From: Pilimelia columellifera
GTDB lineage: Bacteria > Actinomycetota > Actinomycetes > Mycobacteriales > Micromonosporaceae
DNA: 64,000 nucleotides
Assembly: GCF_039532605.1 (NCBI RefSeq)
Contig: NZ_BAAARY010000009.1
Location: 62,001-126,000, forward strand
Direction of reading: 5' to 3'
A model generated the notes under the pieces. The model was given only the letters and a program-made list of their open reading frames with translations, did not search any database and was not told the origin of the DNA. A program made the translations under genes and the position numbers. Below, piece by piece: positions 1 to 8,404 of this stretch. The stretch's first letter is position 1. Each line of letters begins with the position of its first letter.

Positions 1-171
1 GTCGGCAATGAGGCGTCCCGGCGGGTCGCGCAGCGGGCCGGTTTCCGGATGGAGGGCCCGCGTCGGTCGGCCATCACGCACCGGGGCAGGCGCGTCGACA
101 TCTGGACCGGGGCGCTGCTGCCCGACGACCTGACCGACCCGCCGACAGACGCCACGCCCCAGCGGCGATGA
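1..171 (+). CDS. GNAT acetyltransferase, C-terminal part (5' end outside window)
   Basis: These are the last 56 residues of a GNAT-type N-acetyltransferase whose beginning lies left of the window. The visible NEASRRVAQRAGFRMEG is the acetyl-CoA-side motif (N-x-x-S-x-x-V then G-F) of RimJ/RimL-like enzymes, and closely similar motifs occur in both following genes. Its TGA (169-171) overlaps the ATG of the next gene (168-170), so the genes are probably translationally coupled. RimJ/L-like enzymes acetylate protein N termini, antibiotics or small amines; the substrate here cannot be told. Confidence 0.85.
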   Translation, partial: VGNEASRRVAQRAGFRMEGPRRSAITHRGRRVDIWTGALLPDDLTDPPTDATPQRR

Positions 172-1349
172 TCGGACCTATGCGCCCGCCACTTCTGCGC
201 CACGACGGCCTGTTGCTGCGGCCCTGGGAGCCCCGCGACGCGGCCGCGCTCACCCGCGCCTGCGGCGACCCGGGGATCCAACGCTGGACGAGTCTGCCGA
301 CTCCGTTCGGGGCGCCGGAGGCCGACACGTTCATCGCCGAGAGCGCCCACCAGCTCGCCGACGGCAGCGCGGCTCAGCTGGGCGTCTTCGCCGATGGCGG
401 CGGGCTGCTGGGCGGGGTTTCGCTGACCGAGCGGGCCGAGCTGAGCTACTGGACGGCCCCGTGGGCGCGCGGGCGCGGCGTCGCCGAGCGGGCGTCCCGG
501 GCGCTGCTGCGATGGGGGTTCGACGAAGGTGGTCTGGCCCGCGTCGGGTGGCGGGCCGAAGTCGGCAACCACGCGTCCCGCCTCGTGGCGCTCCGGCTGG
601 GCTTCCAGATCGAGGGCGTCGCCCGGGGCGTGCCGTGCGGCCAACGGCGGCCCGACCGGACCTGGCTGGCGTCGCTGCTGGCCGGCGAGTTGAGCGCGGG
701 CGGGGCGGACCGGCCGGCCGGTCCCGGCACGGTGGCGGCCCGGCAGGCGGCCACGTTCTCCGCGCCGGCGCCCACCGTGTCGTTCCGTGCCGACGCCGGC
801 ACGAGGCTGACGCTGCGACCGCCGACCCCCGACGACGTGCCGGCGATGGTCGCCGCACTGGCTGATCCCGAGACGGTGCGCTGGTTGGTGCAGCCGCCCG
901 GCGACCGGGCGGCCGCCGCCCGGGCCGCGGTGGCCATGGCGTCGGCGGCCTGGGCGGCCGGCGAGGAGGTGTCGCTGACCATCGGCGACGAGAATGGCAA
1001 CTACCTGGGCGAGATCCACCTGCGGCTGTTGGCCGGCCAGCCCGACGTCGGCCGGGTGCGGTTCCATGTCGGCCCGGCGGCCCGCGGGCGCGGGGTCGCC
1101 ACCGGCGCGCTACGGGCGGTCGTCGGATGGGCGTTCCCGGCGCTGGCGCTCACCCGCGTCGAGTGGCACGCCTGGGCTGGCAACGAGCCGTCCCGGAAGG
1201 TGGCTGAGCGGGTGGGATTCGTCTGGGAGGGCGTCACCAGGGTCGTCCGGCAGGGGCGCCAGCGGGACGTGTGGCGTTCCGCGCTGCTCGCCAGCGACCT
1301 GCGACCGACGGCGCCCGCGGAAGCGCGTTTGACCGGAGGTCAACGGTGA
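168..1349 (+). CDS. Tandem-domain GNAT N-acetyltransferase
   Basis: 393-residue protein made of two consecutive GNAT domains. The first (about residues 5-185) carries the CoA-binding stretch ARGRGVAERASRALLRWGF. The second (about 210-375) carries ARGRGVATGALRAVVGWAF. Both follow the RimJ/RimL pattern, with N-x-x-S-x-x-V/L and G-F after the loop. A linker of about 30 residues rich in Ala, Gly and Pro joins them. The ATG overlaps the previous stop (ATGA), and its own stop overlaps the GTG of the next gene (GTGA), so it sits inside a coupled row of at least three acetyltransferase genes. The substrate is unknown. Tandem GNATs often keep only one active half, and which half works here cannot be decided by eye. 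Confidence 0.88.
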   Translation: MIGPMRPPLLRHDGLLLRPWEPRDAAALTRACGDPGIQRWTSLPTPFGAPEADTFIAESAHQLADGSAAQLGVFADGGGLLGGVSLTERAELSYWTAPWARGRGVAERASRALLRWGFDEGGLARVGWRAEVGNHASRLVALRLGFQIEGVARGVPCGQRRPDRTWLASLLAGELSAGGADRPAGPGTVAARQAATFSAPAPTVSFRADAGTRLTLRPPTPDDVPAMVAALADPETVRWLVQPPGDRAAAARAAVAMASAAWAAGEEVSLTIGDENGNYLGEIHLRLLAGQPDVGRVRFHVGPAARGRGVATGALRAVVGWAFPALALTRVEWHAWAGNEPSRKVAERVGFVWEGVTRVVRQGRQRDVWRSALLASDLRPTAPAEARLTGGQR

Positions 1350-2476
1350 CCGACAGTATTGACAGCGGACCGGTACGGCTGCGGCGGTACGCCGACCGGG
1401 ACATCGACGACGTCGCCAGTGCCTGCTCCGACCCGATGGTCCAACGGTTCATTCCGAGCATGCCGCGGCCGTACACCCGGGACACCGCCGCCTGGTGGGT
1501 GCGCAGCGGGGCGCAGGCGGTCTGGGACGACGGCAACGCGGCGTTCGCCGTGGTGGACCCGCGGACGGACCGGCTGCTCGGCGGCGTCGGTCTCGGGGCC
1601 ACGCAACAGGAACGGGGCATCACGGAGGTCGGGTACTGGGCCGCGCCGTGGGCGCGGCGCCGGGGAGTGGCGACCGCGGCCGCCGACATGATCACGCGCT
1701 GGGCGTTCACCCGCGGGCTGGCCCGGGTCGAGCTGATGACCCTGTGGGAGAACACGGCTAGTCAGCGGGTCGCGCTGAGCGCCGGGTTCCAACGGGAAGG
1801 GGTCCGTCGCTCGGCGATAATCGGCGCCATCGGCGAACGGCACGACGCCATCGCCTGGTGCCGGCTGGCCACCGATCCGGCCGGGCCGGTGGCGCGCCTG
1901 CTGCCCGATCTGCCCGGTGGGCAGCTCACCGACGGAGCGGTCACGCTGCGGCCGCTGGGTGAGGGCGATGTGGACTTTCTGCACGAGCTGCGCTGTCTGC
2001 CGGAGGTGGTGAACACCAGCGTCCCGCCGCGGGAGCCCGAGCGTGCGGACACCGCCGAACGCTGTTCCCGCGCCGAGGCGCGCTGGCTCGCCGGGGACCG
2101 GGCGGACCTGGTGATCCTCGACGCGGCCACCGGCGCGGCGGCCGGCGACATCGGCCTGCGCTACGGGGAGCCGCAGACCGGGCAGGCGATGCTCGGCTGC
2201 TCCGTGCTGCCTCGGTGGCGGGGCCGTGGCTACGTCGGCCGGGCGCTGCGACTGCTGGCGCCATGGGCGTTCAGCGTCGGGATCGCCCGCCTGGTAGCCG
2301 GCGCGCGACCGGACAACCTGGCGTCGCAGCGGGCTCTGGAACGGGCCGGTTTTCAACGCGAGGGTTACGCCCGCGCTCGTCTTCCCGGGCCTTCGGGCGT
2401 ACGGATCGATGACGTGTCGTACGCGCTGCTGCCCGGCGACCCGATGCGGGCGCCAACGGGTTCCGCCGGCGGGTAG
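1346..2476 (+). CDS. Tandem-domain GNAT N-acetyltransferase
   Basis: 376-residue two-domain GNAT protein. I chose the GTG at 1346 because a CCGGAGGT Shine-Dalgarno (1333-1340) lies 5 bases upstream, the codon overlaps the previous stop, and the RimL-like fold begins directly after it (VRLRRYADRDI). Domain one (about 5-180) has ARRRGVATAAADMITRWAF. Domain two (about 190-365) has WRGRGYVGRALRLLAPWAF. Both are followed by the N-x-A-S-Q-R and AGFQREG elements typical of the family. It is the last gene of the acetyltransferase row and converges with hpf. The row probably arose by duplication; substrates are unknown. Confidence 0.88.
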   Translation: MTDSIDSGPVRLRRYADRDIDDVASACSDPMVQRFIPSMPRPYTRDTAAWWVRSGAQAVWDDGNAAFAVVDPRTDRLLGGVGLGATQQERGITEVGYWAAPWARRRGVATAAADMITRWAFTRGLARVELMTLWENTASQRVALSAGFQREGVRRSAIIGAIGERHDAIAWCRLATDPAGPVARLLPDLPGGQLTDGAVTLRPLGEGDVDFLHELRCLPEVVNTSVPPREPERADTAERCSRAEARWLAGDRADLVILDAATGAAAGDIGLRYGEPQTGQAMLGCSVLPRWRGRGYVGRALRLLAPWAFSVGIARLVAGARPDNLASQRALERAGFQREGYARARLPGPSGVRIDDVSYALLPGDPMRAPTGSAGG

Positions 2477-2483
2477 AACGGCG

Positions 2484-2509
2484 GCGGGCCAGCCATCCGG
2501 CCGGCCCGC
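2484..2509. terminator. Hairpin between convergent genes
   Basis: GCGGGCC (2484-2490) pairs with GGCCCGC (2503-2509) around a 12-base loop. It lies between the stop of the GNAT gene (2476) and the stop of hpf (2535). There is no T-tract, as is common in actinobacteria. It probably acts as a two-way terminator. Confidence 0.5.
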
Positions 2510-2534
2510 GAACCAATCAACCGGGGGCTGGTCG

Positions 2535-3125
2535 CTACTGGTCGGTAGCCAGCGACATGACGCCGTAATCGTAGCCGTGCCGGCGGTAGACGACACTCGG
2601 CCGGCGGGTCTCCTTGTCCATGAACAAGTAGAAGTCGTGCCCGACCAGCTCCATCTGGAACAGGGCGTCATCGACGTTCATCGGCTCGGCCGGGTGCTCC
2701 TTCTCCCGCACCAGGTGCCACGGCTGGTCGTCGTACGGCTCCGGCTCGGATACCTCGGGCTCCTGCTGGGGCGGCGCGCCGACTGTCGCGGCCACCAGAC
2801 CGGTGGGCATCCGGTGCCGGCGTTCGAGCCGGCGCCGCTCGGCCGAGCGGCGCAGCCGGGCGTCGATCTTCCCGATCGCCATATCCAACGCGGTGTAGAA
2901 ATCCTTCGCGGTGGCCTCGGATCGAATAACCGGACCGCGTGCGAAACAGGTGATCTCGATGCGCTGACAGTGGCCCGACTGCCGGGGATTCCGTTCGTGA
3001 TATAACTCGACATCGATACGGATCAGCTTTTGGTCGTACCGTTCGACTTTGTGCAGCTTCTCGGCGACATGCGCGCGATAGTGCTCAGGGACCTCAACAT
3101 TGCGGCCCTTGACGACGATATCCAC
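2535..3125 (-). CDS. hpf: Long-form ribosome hibernation promoting factor
   Basis: 196-residue HPF/RaiA-type protein. It binds the 30S decoding region of idle ribosomes and, in the long form, dimerises 70S into inactive 100S particles. The N-terminal domain (about 1-100) starts MDIVVKGRNVEVPEHYRAHV and contains the SEATAKDFYTALDMAIGKID segment. A variable Arg- and Glu-rich linker follows. The C-terminal dimerisation domain (about 145-190) has FQMELVGHDFYLFMDKET and ends after YGVMSLAT. The start is GTG with a GGGAGGT Shine-Dalgarno just upstream. In M. tuberculosis the same protein sits beside comF and lpqB, as here. The gene is followed by a hairpin and converges with the GNAT row. Confidence 0.95.
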   Translation of the reverse strand: MDIVVKGRNVEVPEHYRAHVAEKLHKVERYDQKLIRIDVELYHERNPRQSGHCQRIEITCFARGPVIRSEATAKDFYTALDMAIGKIDARLRRSAERRRLERRHRMPTGLVAATVGAPPQQEPEVSEPEPYDDQPWHLVREKEHPAEPMNVDDALFQMELVGHDFYLFMDKETRRPSVVYRRHGYDYGVMSLATDQ

Positions 3126-3310
3126 GTGACCTCCCGATCAGTCGTACCGACTCGGTACCTTCGACGCTAGCCCGGACAACTGCGATCGTCACCCCAACGT
3201 CGCCGTACGTTCCCCGAGAATTGCCGGAACGTCCCGCCGAGTAGTCCCGCGGATGGGCCAGGCGAGGACCTCCGACCCTGGTCACACGACGGGAAACGGC
3301 GTCGCCGCGG

Positions 3311-4006
3311 TCATTTCCGCCGCGGGGCGGGAGTCACGGTCAACACCACCGCGCCGGCGACCGACACGCCGCAGCGCTCCAGCTCGGCGGCGCATGCCGC
3401 CAGCGTCGCCCCCGTGGTGAGAACATCGTCGATGAGCAACACCCGACGGCCAGCCCCGAGCCGACGGAGCCGGGCCAACGGCCACGGGGCGCCGTGGATG
3501 CTCGCCTCAGCCGCCGCCAGGCGGCCCCGGGCGTTCAGGCCGGCGGAGTCCGGCCGCGGCCGGGCCCGCAGCGCCCGAACGGCGTCCGCGCGGATGCCTG
3601 CCTGACGAAGCCGTCCGGTAGCCGCCCGCACCAGGACGGATAGATGGTCACCGTAGCGGCGGCGGGAGGCGGCCGCTGTGCTCGGCGCCCCGACCAACGT
3701 CACGGGATCACTCCCGTGGACCGCCACCGCCCGGGCCAGCAGCACCCCCAGCGGCTCGGCCAGCTGGCGGCGCCCCCGCTCCTTGTAGGCCAGCAACAGC
3801 TCCCGCAACACCCCGTCGTAGATGCCGGCGGCCACCACCGGGAACGCCCCGCCGGGCCCCGGAACCGGCCCAGGAACCTGAGCTGCCAGGGTTGCGGCGC
3901 ACGCCGCGCAGGCGCCCCGCCGCAGCGCGGGCGTCGCCGTCCGGCAGCCGGCGCAGACAGCCGGCGCCACCAGATCGGCCAGATCCGCCCACCACCGCCC
4001 CGACAT
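3311..4006 (-). CDS. ComF-family phosphoribosyltransferase-like protein
   Basis: 231 residues. An N-terminal zinc ribbon-like stretch (C-A-G-C and C-A-A-C within the first 40 residues) is followed by a type I phosphoribosyltransferase fold. The PRPP-loop signature VLLIDDVLTTGATL lies near residue 190, and RARPRPDSAGLNARGR near 150. ComF relatives take part in DNA uptake in competent bacteria; in actinobacteria the role is unproven and may be in nucleotide or DNA metabolism. The ATG overlaps the lpqB stop (ATGA at 4003-4006), making it the last gene of an mtrA-mtrB-lpqB-comF unit, the order known from mycobacteria. Confidence 0.9.
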   Translation of the reverse strand: MSGRWWADLADLVAPAVCAGCRTATPALRRGACAACAATLAAQVPGPVPGPGGAFPVVAAGIYDGVLRELLLAYKERGRRQLAEPLGVLLARAVAVHGSDPVTLVGAPSTAAASRRRYGDHLSVLVRAATGRLRQAGIRADAVRALRARPRPDSAGLNARGRLAAAEASIHGAPWPLARLRRLGAGRRVLLIDDVLTTGATLAACAAELERCGVSVAGAVVLTVTPAPRRK

Positions 4007-5790
4007 CAGGTGACGAAGAACGGTGCGCTCGGGTAGGCCGTGGACCCCGGCACACCGACATCCTCAGCGGTCAACCGGCGCTCGACGCTGTACAGCTCGT
4101 ACGCCAGCCCGTTCGCCTCGTACAGCACCGGCCCGGGGCCGCTCCGCGACGTCGGGTCGCTCGGCAGCGCGACCAACTGGGTGATCGCGGCCGCGCCGAA
4201 CTGCCCGGCACGGGGCGTCTGCAGGGCGCCGTCGAGGGTCACGTCGACCAGTTGGGCCCGGCCGTCAGGGAGCCGACCGGCCACCACCAGCCGGCCCTCC
4301 TCGCTGAAATCGACCGCGGTCAGCCCGCCCAGGGCCACCGGCACCCGCTGCGCCGGGCCGATCCCGACCGGCGCGTCGTCGGCGCCCAACGCGGCGACGT
4401 AGAGCACCCCGCCGACCAGCAGCGCCACCCGCTGCCCGTCGGGGGCGACCGCGACCGCGCCCACCCTGCCGACCGGGGCGCCGGCCACCGGCGTCGCCCG
4501 TGGCTGCTTGCCGGCCCGGAAGCTGTAGAGGCGGCCGTCCGCCGCTACCAGGCCGGAGCGGCCCCCACGGATCCACACCGGACGACCGACCGAACGGGCG
4601 CGCAACGACGTCGGCCGGGGCGGCTCCAGGCCGGCTTCCGACCCGAACGCGAGGTCCAGACCCAGGTCCTTGCCGCCCGCCGGACGCACGATCGCCGCCG
4701 ACCACACGACGCCAACCATGGTGTAGGCGGCGCGGCGGGCCAGGCGGTACCCCGACGGCAGCTCCGGCGGGACCACCAGACCGGGCGTCGAAGCGCCGAT
4801 CGGACGTGGTCGCCCGCCGAGCACCGCCATCGCGGTGACCGGGCGGCTGCCCCGGTACGCCGCGTTCGCGCGCTGATAGTCGGCGCCCCCGTAGTCGGCC
4901 TGGAACTCGTCGACCCTCAGCCGCAACGTCTGCTCGCTGTCGCCCAGGGACCACCGTAGCTGCGTCGCCAGTTTGTCGACCTGCTCCCGCCGGTCGGTGT
5001 CCACCGCTTTCGAGAGCGTCACCTCGATCCGGTCCCTGGTCGGGGCCGGCACGTTGCCACGCCGGGCGGCCCCCGGCGGCAACGCCCGGACCGCCGGCCG
5101 CAGCCACGGCACCGGTCCGCCGAGCATCCAGTCCAGGATCTGGGTCGGGATCTGGGCGGCGGTGACGTCCCGGCGGGGCAGGTACCGCATGTCGGGGACC
5201 AGGGTTGTCTCGTCGGCCGACCAGAAGTACACCGGACGGCTCTCGTAGTACTGCCGGAGCACAGCGTCCTGCAGCAGGATCAACGGCAACGCCGCCGTCA
5301 CGTACAGGCTGTTGTCGCCGCGCTCGCCCTCGGCGAAGCTGAACCGGTAGCGCGCGGCCGCCCGGGGCCTGGGGACGACCGCCCCGTTGTCGGCCAGCTC
5401 GCCCAGGTGCTCGACCTGCAACTGCACGTCGTAGCCGCTCGGCCGCCGATTGATGATGGGCTCGCCGACCAACCGCGCGACGTGCACCGTGTCGGCCGGG
5501 CGCCACGCCTCGTCAGCCTCCGGGGCGAGGAACCGCCGCACCCGCGCCTGGGCCCGGGACGGCTCGCCGGCCGGGGCGGCCAGGAAGTTCTTGACGAAGT
5601 CCTGCGGCACGGTGGTGGCGTCCCGGCCCGGCGGCTCCCACGTCCCGGCGTCGTCGGAGACCGGCGCCGATCGCTGCACCTCGCCGCGGACGATGACGTC
5701 GCTGCTGCCCGGCAGACCGCACCCGGGCAACGTCAACGCGACGGCGGACGCCAGCAGCGCGGCCACCCGGCCGCTACGCGGACCCGGCAC
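4006..5790 (-). CDS. lpqB: Lipoprotein LpqB, partner of the MtrAB system
   Basis: 594 residues. The signal peptide ends in a lipobox (LTLPGCGLPGSSD, lipidated Cys near residue 24), so the protein should be anchored outside the membrane. A GerMN-type domain follows (about 200-310, with YYESRPVYFWSADETTLVPD), then a beta-propeller-like C-terminal half with repeated Gly-rich strands and GLAYELYS near the end. In mycobacteria LpqB binds the MtrB sensor and tunes signalling to MtrA. The gene overlaps the end of mtrB by 17 bases and the comF start by 1 base, so all are probably co-transcribed. Length and order match the family. Confidence 0.94.
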   Translation of the reverse strand: MPGPRSGRVAALLASAVALTLPGCGLPGSSDVIVRGEVQRSAPVSDDAGTWEPPGRDATTVPQDFVKNFLAAPAGEPSRAQARVRRFLAPEADEAWRPADTVHVARLVGEPIINRRPSGYDVQLQVEHLGELADNGAVVPRPRAAARYRFSFAEGERGDNSLYVTAALPLILLQDAVLRQYYESRPVYFWSADETTLVPDMRYLPRRDVTAAQIPTQILDWMLGGPVPWLRPAVRALPPGAARRGNVPAPTRDRIEVTLSKAVDTDRREQVDKLATQLRWSLGDSEQTLRLRVDEFQADYGGADYQRANAAYRGSRPVTAMAVLGGRPRPIGASTPGLVVPPELPSGYRLARRAAYTMVGVVWSAAIVRPAGGKDLGLDLAFGSEAGLEPPRPTSLRARSVGRPVWIRGGRSGLVAADGRLYSFRAGKQPRATPVAGAPVGRVGAVAVAPDGQRVALLVGGVLYVAALGADDAPVGIGPAQRVPVALGGLTAVDFSEEGRLVVAGRLPDGRAQLVDVTLDGALQTPRAGQFGAAAITQLVALPSDPTSRSGPGPVLYEANGLAYELYSVERRLTAEDVGVPGSTAYPSAPFFVT

Positions 5791-7474
5791 CGTCTCGCCC
5801 CTCGGTCACGGCGGCGGGGCCCGGATCGGTCGGCGACGGGGCGCTGGCCTCAGGCGGCACCAGCGGCAACGGCGAGGCGATGAGGCGGTCGCCGGAGCGC
5901 AGCGGCAGCGTCAACCGGAACTGGGCGCCACCGCCCGGCACACCCCACGCCTCCAACCATCCACCGTGCAGCCGGGCGTCCTCAAGACTGATCGACAGAC
6001 CCAGCCCGGTGCCGCCGGTCTGCCGCGCCCGGGACGGGTCAGCCCGCCAGAACCGGCTGAACACGAGTTTGTCCTCCCCTGGGCTCAGTCCTACGCCACG
6101 GTCGCGCACCAGCACCGCCACGGCGCTGCCGTCGGAGGCCAGCGTCACGTCGACCGGGTGGCCCTCGGCGTGTTCGATCGCGTTGTCAACCAGGTTACGC
6201 AGCACCCGCTCCACCCGGCGAGGATCGACGTCGGCGATGACGACGTCGTCGGGGACCTCCACCCGCACCCGCACGCCGGCCCGGTCGGCCAGGCTGGCCA
6301 GCCGGTCGACGACCCGGCGCAGGATAGCCACCAGATCGGTCGGCTCGACGTCGAGCGCCGCGAAACCGGCGTCGAACCGGCTGATCTCAAGAAGATCGGA
6401 CAGCAGCGACTCGAACCGGTCCAGCTCGTTCTGGAGCAGCTCGGCGCTGCGAGAGACGGCCGGCTCGAACGCGTCGCGCTCGCTGAAGATCAGATCGGCC
6501 GCCATCCGGACCGTGGTCAGCGGCGTGCGCAGCTCGTGCGAGACGTCCGAAGTGAATCGCCGCTGTAGCCGCGACATCTCCTCCAGCCTCAGGATCTGCC
6601 GTTGCAGATTGGCGGCCATCTGGTTGAACGAGGCGGCCAGCAGCGCCAGGTCGTCCTCGCCATGGACGGTCATCCGCTGGTCCAGCAGGCCGGCCGAGAG
6701 TCGTTGCGCGGTGCGGGCGGCCGCCCGTACCGGGTCCACGACCATCCGGGTGACCAGGTTCGACAGCACCGCCAGCAGCACGATGAGCGAGAAACCGGTG
6801 ACCAGCACGGTGATCTGGATCTGCCGGGCGATCTGGTCCTGGGTGTCCAACGGCCACAGGTAGTACAGCTCCACCTGCCCGAACCGGGTCGGCACCGGGG
6901 CGCCGTAGACCAGGTACTTCACACCCTCACCGACGCCCGGCCAGGTGCGGATCTCGTAGGCGAGCTTGCCGTGTTCGGCGACCGCCCGCTCCAGCTCGGC
7001 GCCGATCATGCCCTCGACGTCGACGCTGCGGGACGCCACGGTTTCGATCACCGGCGTGCCGCTCGCCGCGACGACCACCACCGGGCCGTCCGGGTCGTCA
7101 GGGCTGCCGGCGAGATTGACCGCGGTGTCCTTGAGCGTGGTGGGCAGCTGCGGGTCGTTGGGCTGGCTGTGCACCGTCAGCTGCTTCTGCGCGTAGGCGG
7201 TGCCGACCCGGATCCGGTCGTGCACCTCCTTGGCCGTGCCGTCGATGAGCACGTTGACGCTGCTCTGGGCCACCAGGTACGCGAAGCCGCCGACGAGCAG
7301 CCCGGACGCGCACAGTGTGATCGTGACAATCCGGACGTTGAGCGAGCGCCGCCACAACAGCCGTAGGGCCGCGAACGCGCGCACCATGACGCGTCCGGCC
7401 GCCCGCCACAGCACCCGCGCCGAGCGGGCGGTGATCCGTCCTCCGCGCCGCCATCGGCGCCACCACGCGGCCAC
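5774..7474 (-). CDS. mtrB: Sensor histidine kinase MtrB
   Basis: 566-residue membrane kinase. Transmembrane segments lie near residues 48-70 and 218-241, with an extracytoplasmic sensor domain between them. A HAMP linker follows (about 242-300). The phosphoacceptor motif VSHELRTPLTTVRMA has His313. The ATPase domain has NLVDNAIEHA, DRGVGLSPGEDKLVFSRFWR and GGTGLGLSI. MtrB phosphorylates MtrA and links the cell envelope and division state to transcription in actinobacteria. It starts 7 bases after the mtrA stop and its end overlaps lpqB, consistent with one operon. The N terminus is very Arg/Trp-rich and cytoplasmic. Confidence 0.95.
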   Translation of the reverse strand: MAAWWRRWRRGGRITARSARVLWRAAGRVMVRAFAALRLLWRRSLNVRIVTITLCASGLLVGGFAYLVAQSSVNVLIDGTAKEVHDRIRVGTAYAQKQLTVHSQPNDPQLPTTLKDTAVNLAGSPDDPDGPVVVVAASGTPVIETVASRSVDVEGMIGAELERAVAEHGKLAYEIRTWPGVGEGVKYLVYGAPVPTRFGQVELYYLWPLDTQDQIARQIQITVLVTGFSLIVLLAVLSNLVTRMVVDPVRAAARTAQRLSAGLLDQRMTVHGEDDLALLAASFNQMAANLQRQILRLEEMSRLQRRFTSDVSHELRTPLTTVRMAADLIFSERDAFEPAVSRSAELLQNELDRFESLLSDLLEISRFDAGFAALDVEPTDLVAILRRVVDRLASLADRAGVRVRVEVPDDVVIADVDPRRVERVLRNLVDNAIEHAEGHPVDVTLASDGSAVAVLVRDRGVGLSPGEDKLVFSRFWRADPSRARQTGGTGLGLSISLEDARLHGGWLEAWGVPGGGAQFRLTLPLRSGDRLIASPLPLVPPEASAPSPTDPGPAAVTEGRDGAGSA

Positions 7475-7481
7475 GGCGCCC

Positions 7482-8171
7482 CTAACTGGTGCCCGCCTTG
7501 TAACCGACCCCCCGGACGGTGAGGATCACCTCGGGGCGTTCCGGATCAGGTTCGATCTTGGCGCGCAGGCGCTGGACGTGCACGTTCACCAGACGAGTGT
7601 CGGCGGCGTGCCGGTAGCCCCACACCTGTTCCAGCAGCACCTCGCGGGTGAACACCTGACGCGGCTTGCGCGCCAGCGCCACGAGCAGGTCGAACTCCAA
7701 CGGCGTGAGCTTGACCTCCGCCCCGTCACGGTTGACGGTGTGCGCGGGCACGTCGATGGTGATCTGGTTTCCGGGCGGCCCGATGGTGAGCAGCTCGGGC
7801 GCGGCGTCCTCGCCGCGACGCAGCCGGGCCCGCATCCGGGCGACCAGCTCCTTGGGCTTGAAGGGTTTGACGACGTAGTCGTCGGCGCCTGATTCCAGAC
7901 CGAGGACGACATCCACGGTGTCGCTCTTCGCGGTGAGCATGACGATCGGCAGACCCGACTCCGCCCGAATCAACCGACAGACGTCGATTCCGCTCATTCC
8001 CGGGAGCATGAGGTCCAGGAGGACGATGTCGGGACGGATCTCCCGGAATGCCGCCAACGCGCGCTCGCCGTCGGCGACGAAGGCGGGCTGAAACCCCTCG
8101 CTTCGCAGCACGATGCCGAGCATCTCGGCCAGCGCGGGATCGTCGTCGACTACCAGTACCCGGGCTCTCAT
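7482..8171 (-). CDS. mtrA: Response regulator MtrA (OmpR/PhoB type)
   Basis: 229 residues. The receiver domain (1-118) starts MRARVLVVDDDPALAEML, with phosphoacceptor Asp53 in IVLLDLMLPGMSG and Lys in YVVKPF. The C-terminal winged helix (about 130-225) contains TPLEFDLLVALARKPRQVF and ends TVRGVGYKAG. I placed the start at the ATG at 8171: an open frame extends further, but the extension runs through a leader hairpin and has no family similarity. MtrA controls cell-wall hydrolases, replication and development genes in actinobacteria. It is the first gene of mtrAB-lpqB-comF and has its own promoter about 200 bases upstream. Confidence 0.96.
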   Translation of the reverse strand: MRARVLVVDDDPALAEMLGIVLRSEGFQPAFVADGERALAAFREIRPDIVLLDLMLPGMSGIDVCRLIRAESGLPIVMLTAKSDTVDVVLGLESGADDYVVKPFKPKELVARMRARLRRGEDAAPELLTIGPPGNQITIDVPAHTVNRDGAEVKLTPLEFDLLVALARKPRQVFTREVLLEQVWGYRHAADTRLVNVHVQRLRAKIEPDPERPEVILTVRGVGYKAGTS

Positions 8172-8251
8172 GCGCTCCAATATCCCATCCCGAGGCGAAG
8201 ACTGTGGCACAGGCCACCGCGGCAGATCAGGCGAAGAGTTCGACCGCAGCA

Positions 8252-8285
8252 CGGAGGGCGGTCGGCTCACGCCGACCGCCCTCCG
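8252..8285 (-). terminator. Strong hairpin in the mtrA leader / downstream of manA
   Basis: A perfect 15-bp stem (CGGAGGGCGGTCGGC, loop of 4, and its complement) lies 120 bases after the manA stop and 81 bases before mtrA, both on the minus strand. No U-tract follows. It is either the terminator of the manA operon or, because a good promoter lies upstream of it, a structured or attenuating element in the mtrA leader. Confidence 0.6.
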
Positions 8286-8352
8286 CATCCCCCCGGTGAC
8301 AGATCCCCACGCAACGCCTCAGACCACAGTCGAATAACGCTACGTGCCCTTA

Positions 8353-8380
8353 AAGCTACCTGAGGTGACATTGTTGTCAA
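8353..8380 (-). promoter_or_regulatory. Predicted mtrA promoter
   Basis: On the minus strand a consensus -35 TTGACA (8375-8380) is separated by 16 bases from -10 TAGCTT (8353-8358), inside a locally AT-richer patch. Transcription would start near 8346 and give an mtrA leader of about 175 bases that contains the 15-bp hairpin at 8252-8285. Confidence 0.6.
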
Positions 8381-8404
8381 GCAATTCATGATGAAACGCG
8401 CAGA

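Noticed and set aside
1340..2671. Long minus-strand open frame (443 codons) opposite the GNAT gene
   Set aside because: It mirrors the coding frame of the GNAT gene, has an Arg/Pro/Gly-rich composition and no family similarity. Such shadows are expected at this GC content.
8172..8288. N-terminal extension of MtrA by 39 residues
   Set aside because: The extension crosses the leader hairpin, and MtrA orthologues start at MRARVLVVDDD-like sequence.
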